Origin: Sulfuritalea hydrogenivorans sk43H
Lineage (GTDB): Bacteria; Pseudomonadota; Gammaproteobacteria; Burkholderiales; Rhodocyclaceae
Reading direction: 5' to 3'
DNA: 64,000 nucleotides
NCBI RefSeq assembly: GCF_000828635.1
Contig: NZ_AP012547.1
Span: forward strand, 1,240,001-1,304,000
Part shown: in pieces, positions 59,993 through 64,000 of the stretch
How the letters are laid out: each line of letters starts with the position of its first letter
How positions within the stretch are numbered: the first letter of the stretch is position 1
Notes under the pieces: model-generated
Databases searched by the model: none
What the model was told of the DNA's origin: nothing
Seen by the model: only the letters and a program-made list of their open reading frames with translations
Translations under genes and position numbers: made by a program

Positions 59993-61576
59993 ATGTCCTC
60001 CGACGCAACGACACTGGAAACCGAAGTCCTCATCATCGGTGGCGGCGTGACCGGCACCGGCATCATGCGCGACCTCGCGCTGCGCGGCATCCACAGCCTG
60101 CTCATCGACAAGCGCGACCTGTGCGCCGGCGCCTCCGGCGGCAACCACGGCCTGCTGCATTCGGGCGGCCGCTATGTGTCGACCGATCCCGCCGCGGCGA
60201 TGGAATGCCGCCAGGAAAACGCGCTGCTCAAGCGGCTTGCGCCGCAATGCATCGAGACAGCCGGAGGCTTGTTCGTCGCCGTCGAGGGGGATGATCCGGC
60301 GTTCGCCGAGCAGTTTCCGGCCTTGTGCCGGAACGCCGGCATCGACTGCGAGGAACTGAGTCCCGCCGAGGCGCGCAGGCTGGAACCCGTGCTCTCGGAC
60401 AAGCTGTTCAAGGCCTGTCGCGTGCCCGATGCCACCATCGATCCCTTTCACCTGGCGCTGCTGAACGTCGATCACGCCCGGCTGATCAACGGCAGCGTCT
60501 ATCGTCCGCATACCGAGGTCCTGCGCTTCGAAATGGCGGACGGAGAAATCCGCGCGGCGATCTGCCACGACCATCTGCACAAGCGACAGATCACCATACG
60601 CGCCAGGCAGTTCGTGAACGCCGGCGGCGCCTGGGCCATGAACATCGCGCGGCTGGCGGATTGTGCCGACGTGCGCCTGCTCTACGCCAAGGGGACCATC
60701 CTTGTCAGCAACGACCGCCTGGCGCACCACGTCATCAACCGGCTGCGGCCGCCCGGCGACGGCGACATCCTGGTCCCGGGTGGCACGGTTTCCCTGCTCG
60801 GCACCACCTCAACCCGCGTCGACGATCTCGAAAACGTCGGGCCCACCGCGGAGGAAGTCGACCGCAACATCCGCGAGGGGGCGGCGATGATTCCGGCGCT
60901 GGCCGAGGCCCGCTACATCCGGGCCTTTTCGCGGGTGCGGCCACTGCTGCAGGCCGCCGGGAATTCCAGCGACCGCACCGCATCGCGCGGCTTTGCGCTG
61001 CTCGACCACGCATCGCAAGGACTCGGCAACTTCTGCACCATCACCGGCGGCAAGCTCACGACCTTCCGCCTGATGGCCGAAAAAGCTTCCGATCTCGTCG
61101 CCGGCCGGCTCGGCAACCGGCAGGCCTGTCTGACTGCCAGCGAGCCGCTGCCGGATGACGAAGCCTGCAGCTGGACCGAGCCCGCCACTGCGCTGAAGCA
61201 CTGGCATCGCGACCGGGATGCCGACGACATGATTCTCTGCGAATGCGAAATGCTGCCGCAGTCGGCGATCGAGCAGATCTTCGCCGGCTCGCCGGGCAGC
61301 GAGCAGGAGCGCACCATCGAAGCCGTGGCCCTGCGTTCCCGCGCGGGGAAGGGCCCCTGTCAGGGATCGTTCTGCGGCATCCGCATCGGCTCCTGGCTGT
61401 ATGACCAGGGCCATTACCGTGATGCTACCGGCCTTGCGCACATGCGCGACTTCTTCGACGAGCGCTTCAAGGGCCAGCGCTGCGTGATCTGGGGCCAGCA
61501 GGCGGCGCAGATGGAACTGGCGGAAGCCCTGCATTGCGGGCTGCTCGGTCTCGACACGCTGAAAGAAGACGGGTGA
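59993..61576 (+). CDS. glpA: Glycerol-3-phosphate dehydrogenase, GlpA type
   Basis: This 527-residue FAD protein has LIIGGGVTGTGIMRDLALRG (dinucleotide fold), GASGGNHGLLHSGGRYVSTD and ITGGKLTTFRLMAEKASD. A C-terminal BFD-like part carries CECEMLP and GKGPCQGSFCG. It oxidises glycerol 3-phosphate to dihydroxyacetone phosphate. It starts two bases after glpC and overlaps glpB as GTGA. Confidence 0.92.
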   Translation: MSSDATTLETEVLIIGGGVTGTGIMRDLALRGIHSLLIDKRDLCAGASGGNHGLLHSGGRYVSTDPAAAMECRQENALLKRLAPQCIETAGGLFVAVEGDDPAFAEQFPALCRNAGIDCEELSPAEARRLEPVLSDKLFKACRVPDATIDPFHLALLNVDHARLINGSVYRPHTEVLRFEMADGEIRAAICHDHLHKRQITIRARQFVNAGGAWAMNIARLADCADVRLLYAKGTILVSNDRLAHHVINRLRPPGDGDILVPGGTVSLLGTTSTRVDDLENVGPTAEEVDRNIREGAAMIPALAEARYIRAFSRVRPLLQAAGNSSDRTASRGFALLDHASQGLGNFCTITGGKLTTFRLMAEKASDLVAGRLGNRQACLTASEPLPDDEACSWTEPATALKHWHRDRDADDMILCECEMLPQSAIEQIFAGSPGSEQERTIEAVALRSRAGKGPCQGSFCGIRIGSWLYDQGHYRDATGLAHMRDFFDERFKGQRCVIWGQQAAQMELAEALHCGLLGLDTLKEDG

Positions 61577-62853
61577 GCGCCGAGCCGCGACATTTCACCA
61601 CGCAACTGGCGGTGATCGGCTCGGGGATCGCCGGCTTTGCCGCGACTATCTTTGCCATCAATCGCAAGATCGTCACCGCGCAAGTCGGCAACACCGGGGC
61701 GGTGGCTTATACGACCGGCTACCTGGATTTGATCGGCAGGTGCGGCGGTGCCGCCGTCACCGACCCCTGGCAGGCGCTGGCAAGCTTGCGCGAAACGGAA
61801 CCGACGCATCCGCTGTGCAGGATTCCTGCCGACGATATTCAGCGGGCATTCACCGAATTCACGGACTTTCTCGGCGCCTGCGGGCTGGCCTACAGTGCGC
61901 CGGGGCGTTCCAATATCACGGCGCTGACTCCGGTCGGCACCCTGAAGCAGACGCTCTGCGTGCCGGCCACCATGGTCGCTGGGCCAAGCGCGCTGGCCGC
62001 CAATGCGCTCTGCGTGATCGTGGATTTCAAGGGTCTGAAGGGCTTCAGCGGCGCCGAGGTGGTGGCCAATCTGCGCGATCGTTGGCCGCGCCTGAGTACG
62101 CAACGCATCGTCTTTCCCGGCATGGAGCGCGGCGAGCTCTATCCCGAAGTCATGGCCCGGGCGCTGGAGGTTCCGGCCACGCGGGAAAAGCTGGCCGTGG
62201 CCTTGAACGCTGTTGTTGGGTCGGCACGGGTGATAGGCCTCCCGGCAATCCTCGGTATGCATCGTCCCGACCACGTGCTGGCCGAGCTGGAGCGCCTCAC
62301 GGGCCGCGAGATATTCGAAATCCCCACCATGCCGCCGTCCGTGCCAGGCATCCGCCTGCGCGAGCTGTTTCAGCAGGCCCTGCCGCAGCGGGGGGTGACC
62401 CTGATTCCCCAGCAAAGGGTCACCTCGCTGAGCTTCGACGGCGATGGCGCGACCCTCGCCCTGAGCGACAGCTACGGCCCGATCCGCGTGCATGCGCAGG
62501 CGGTCATCCTGGCCACCGGCCGTTTCCTCAGCGGCGGCCTCGAAGCGCATCCCGCGGGCATCCGCGAGCATTTGCTGGACCTGCCGGTGACGCAGCCGGC
62601 AGGCAGAGTCGACTGGTACCGCGAACGCTACACCGACCCGCGCGGCCACGCTATCCACCGCGCCGGCATCGAAGTCGATGATTCATTCCGGCCCTTGACC
62701 CGTGAGGGTCGCCGCTACGACGAGCGCCTGTTCGCCGCCGGGGTCATCCTCGCCCACCAGGACTGGATACGCAGCCGCAGCGGGGCGGGCATCGCCATCG
62801 CCACGGCTTTCAAGGCGGTGGTGGAAGCGGAACGGTTCCTCGCAGGCCGCTGA
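61573..62853 (+). CDS. glpB: Glycerol-3-phosphate dehydrogenase, GlpB-like subunit
   Basis: This 426-residue flavoprotein has LAVIGSGIAGFAATIFAINR and the C-terminal GAGIAIATAFKAVVEAERFL. GTG start overlaps the glpA stop. It fits the GlpB subunit in length and context. The end converges with ugpC, linking glycerol-3-phosphate oxidation to its uptake. Confidence 0.85.
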   Translation: MSAEPRHFTTQLAVIGSGIAGFAATIFAINRKIVTAQVGNTGAVAYTTGYLDLIGRCGGAAVTDPWQALASLRETEPTHPLCRIPADDIQRAFTEFTDFLGACGLAYSAPGRSNITALTPVGTLKQTLCVPATMVAGPSALAANALCVIVDFKGLKGFSGAEVVANLRDRWPRLSTQRIVFPGMERGELYPEVMARALEVPATREKLAVALNAVVGSARVIGLPAILGMHRPDHVLAELERLTGREIFEIPTMPPSVPGIRLRELFQQALPQRGVTLIPQQRVTSLSFDGDGATLALSDSYGPIRVHAQAVILATGRFLSGGLEAHPAGIREHLLDLPVTQPAGRVDWYRERYTDPRGHAIHRAGIEVDDSFRPLTREGRRYDERLFAAGVILAHQDWIRSRSGAGIAIATAFKAVVEAERFLAGR

Positions 62854-62887
62854 GGTCGCCCGTCATTCCGGGCAGGGCGCCCGCAAC

Positions 62888-63898
62888 TCAGTCCTCGATG
62901 CGCAGTCCGCTCGCGGCGTCGAAGTGGTGTTCGTTTGCCCGGTCGTAGCGCAGCGCCAGCTTGCCGGTGTGCGCGGCAAAGGATTGATGCAGGCGGACTG
63001 CGACGCGCGTGCCGTTCGAGCCCCCGGCGAGGCGGCCATAGACCAGCGTATCGCTGCCGAGCGGCTCCAGCAAATCGACGTCCACCGTCAGCATCGCATC
63101 GCCCGGCGCGCAGGGTTCGAGGTGCTCCGGGCGGATGCCGAGCAGGATGTCCCTCCCGTTGCGCTGCTCGGGGATCAGGTTCATCGGCGGCGAACCGATG
63201 AAGCCGGCGACGAAGGTCGTGGCCGGTTTGGCATAGACATCGAGCGGCGCGCCGATCTGCTCGGCGCGGCCGGCGTTCATCACGATCATGCGCTGCGCCA
63301 TGGTCATGGCCTCGACCTGGTCGTGCGTGACATAGAGGCTGGTGGTCGCCAGCCGGCGGTGCAGCGCCTGCAGTTCGGCGCGCATCTGCACCCGCAGCTT
63401 GGCGTCGAGGTTCGACAGCGGTTCGTCGAAGAGGAACACCGCCGGCTCGCGCACGATGGCGCGGCCCATGGCGACGCGCTGGCGCTGGCCGCCGGAAAGT
63501 TCGCGCGGCTTGCGATCGAGGTAGGGGCCGAGTTCCAGGATCTCCGCCGCCCGTTTGACGTGGGCCTCGATGTCGGCCGAGGACATGCGGCGGATTTTGA
63601 GGCCATAGGCCATGTTCTGGCGCACCGACATGTGCGGGTAGAGCGCATAGTTCTGGAACACCATGGCGATGTTGCGATCCTTGGGTTCGAGGTCGTTGAC
63701 CACGCGCCCGTCGATCGCGATCTCGCCGGAGCTGATCGTTTCCAGCCCCGCCACCATGCGCAGCAGCGTCGACTTGCCACAGCCCGAAGGCCCGACCATC
63801 ACCACGAACTCGCCATCGGCGATGTCCACGTCGATGCCCTGGATCACCTTGACGGCGCCGAAGGACTTGTGAACCTTGCGGATCGATACGCTGGCCAT
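62888..63898 (-). CDS. ugpC: sn-glycerol-3-phosphate ABC transporter ATP-binding protein
   Basis: This 336-residue CUT1-type ATPase has Walker [10 protein letters not shown], signature [13 protein letters not shown], Walker [17 protein letters not shown] and a C-terminal TOBE/MalK-like domain. UgpC rather than MalK is chosen because of the glp neighbours. It follows ugpE by 10 bases. Confidence 0.9.
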   Translation of the reverse strand: MASVSIRKVHKSFGAVKVIQGIDVDIADGEFVVMVGPSGCGKSTLLRMVAGLETISSGEIAIDGRVVNDLEPKDRNIAMVFQNYALYPHMSVRQNMAYGLKIRRMSSADIEAHVKRAAEILELGPYLDRKPRELSGGQRQRVAMGRAIVREPAVFLFDEPLSNLDAKLRVQMRAELQALHRRLATTSLYVTHDQVEAMTMAQRMIVMNAGRAEQIGAPLDVYAKPATTFVAGFIGSPPMNLIPEQRNGRDILLGIRPEHLEPCAPGDAMLTVDVDLLEPLGSDTLVYGRLAGGSNGTRVAVRLHQSFAAHTGKLALRYDRANEHHFDAASGLRIED

Positions 63899-63908
63899 TA
63901 TCGCTTGC

Positions 63909-64000
63909 TCATTTTTCGGTTTCCACGAGTCCCTTGACGAACCACTTCTGCATCAGCAGAACCACCGCCGCCGGCGGCAGCATGGCCAGCATCGCGGTGG
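63909..64000 (-). CDS. ugpE: ABC transporter permease C-terminus (UgpE-like), cut by window edge
   Basis: Only the last 29 or so residues are present ([20 protein letters not shown] then KGLVETEK). They match the end of CUT1 permeases such as UgpE (QKWFVKGL). It sits upstream of ugpC in the same operon. Confidence 0.8.
   Translation of the reverse strand, partial: TAMLAMLPPAAVVLLMQKWFVKGLVETEK

Overview
This 64 kb window is high-GC chromosomal DNA, most likely from a betaproteobacterium of the Rhodocyclales type (Azoarcus/Thauera/Sterolibacterium-like). That placement rests on gene content and codon style, not on a marker gene: no rRNA or tRNA is present. The cell breaks down aromatic acids, signals heavily through c-di-GMP, and has picked up at least one low-GC accessory segment.

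Layout. 1-345: a vapBC toxin-antitoxin pair, cut by the window edge. 431-5022: gcvT-gcvH-gcvP behind a tandem glycine riboswitch. 5069-8124: an HDOD protein, a GGDEF-EAL protein and lexA with its own SOS box. 8220-13250: an arylamine N-acetyltransferase, then indolepyruvate-type ferredoxin oxidoreductase subunits coupled to an acyl-CoA thioesterase. 13333-15483: a diguanylate cyclase and an HD-GYP protein. 15485-19287: a seven-gene, translationally coupled operon for a cysteine-rich secreted peptide of the bufferin/HvfA type. It holds the precursor, a DUF692/MNIO enzyme, a DUF2063 partner, DoxX, an ECF sigma factor, a zinc-finger anti-sigma protein and a peroxiredoxin-like protein. 19303-23038: a TRAP transporter with a MarR regulator. 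23188-33844: a divergent operon with a branched-chain-type ABC transporter, feruloyl-CoA synthetase-like ligase, crotonase, amidohydrolase and acyl-CoA dehydrogenase, which fits phenylpropanoid uptake and side-chain shortening. 33966-45287: the protocatechuate 4,5-cleavage pathway (LysR, ligJ, ligK, ligI, ligAB, ligC, a second dioxygenase pair, pobA). 45373-47113: a second VapBC-like pair and an AEC permease. 47200-52700: a lower-GC, defence-like segment with a PLD-fold gene split by an IS5-family element and a KAP-type NTPase. 52815-58654: small proteins, a tandem response regulator, a diguanylate cyclase with a CxxCH motif, and a HAD phosphatase. 58719-64000: glpCAB-like glycerol-3-phosphate dehydrogenase genes facing the end of a ugp transporter operon.

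The catabolic parts fit together. Phenylpropanoids enter through the TRAP and ABC systems, are activated to CoA thioesters and shortened towards 4-hydroxybenzoate or protocatechuate. PobA makes protocatechuate from 4-hydroxybenzoate, and LigAB/C/I/J/K take it to pyruvate and oxaloacetate.

Three things stand out beyond the gene list. (1) A dispersed repeat of about 26 bp occurs in at least 15 clear copies, 11 of them inside genes, almost always in the same codon register (VGAGDTA one way, AVSPAPT the other). It is absent from the low-GC segment. (2) Two units of a structured element between ligC and the aldo/keto reductase have different but self-complementary arms and share core motifs. (3) The peptide operon has a precursor in which every cysteine sits in a [D/E]G[K/S]CG motif.
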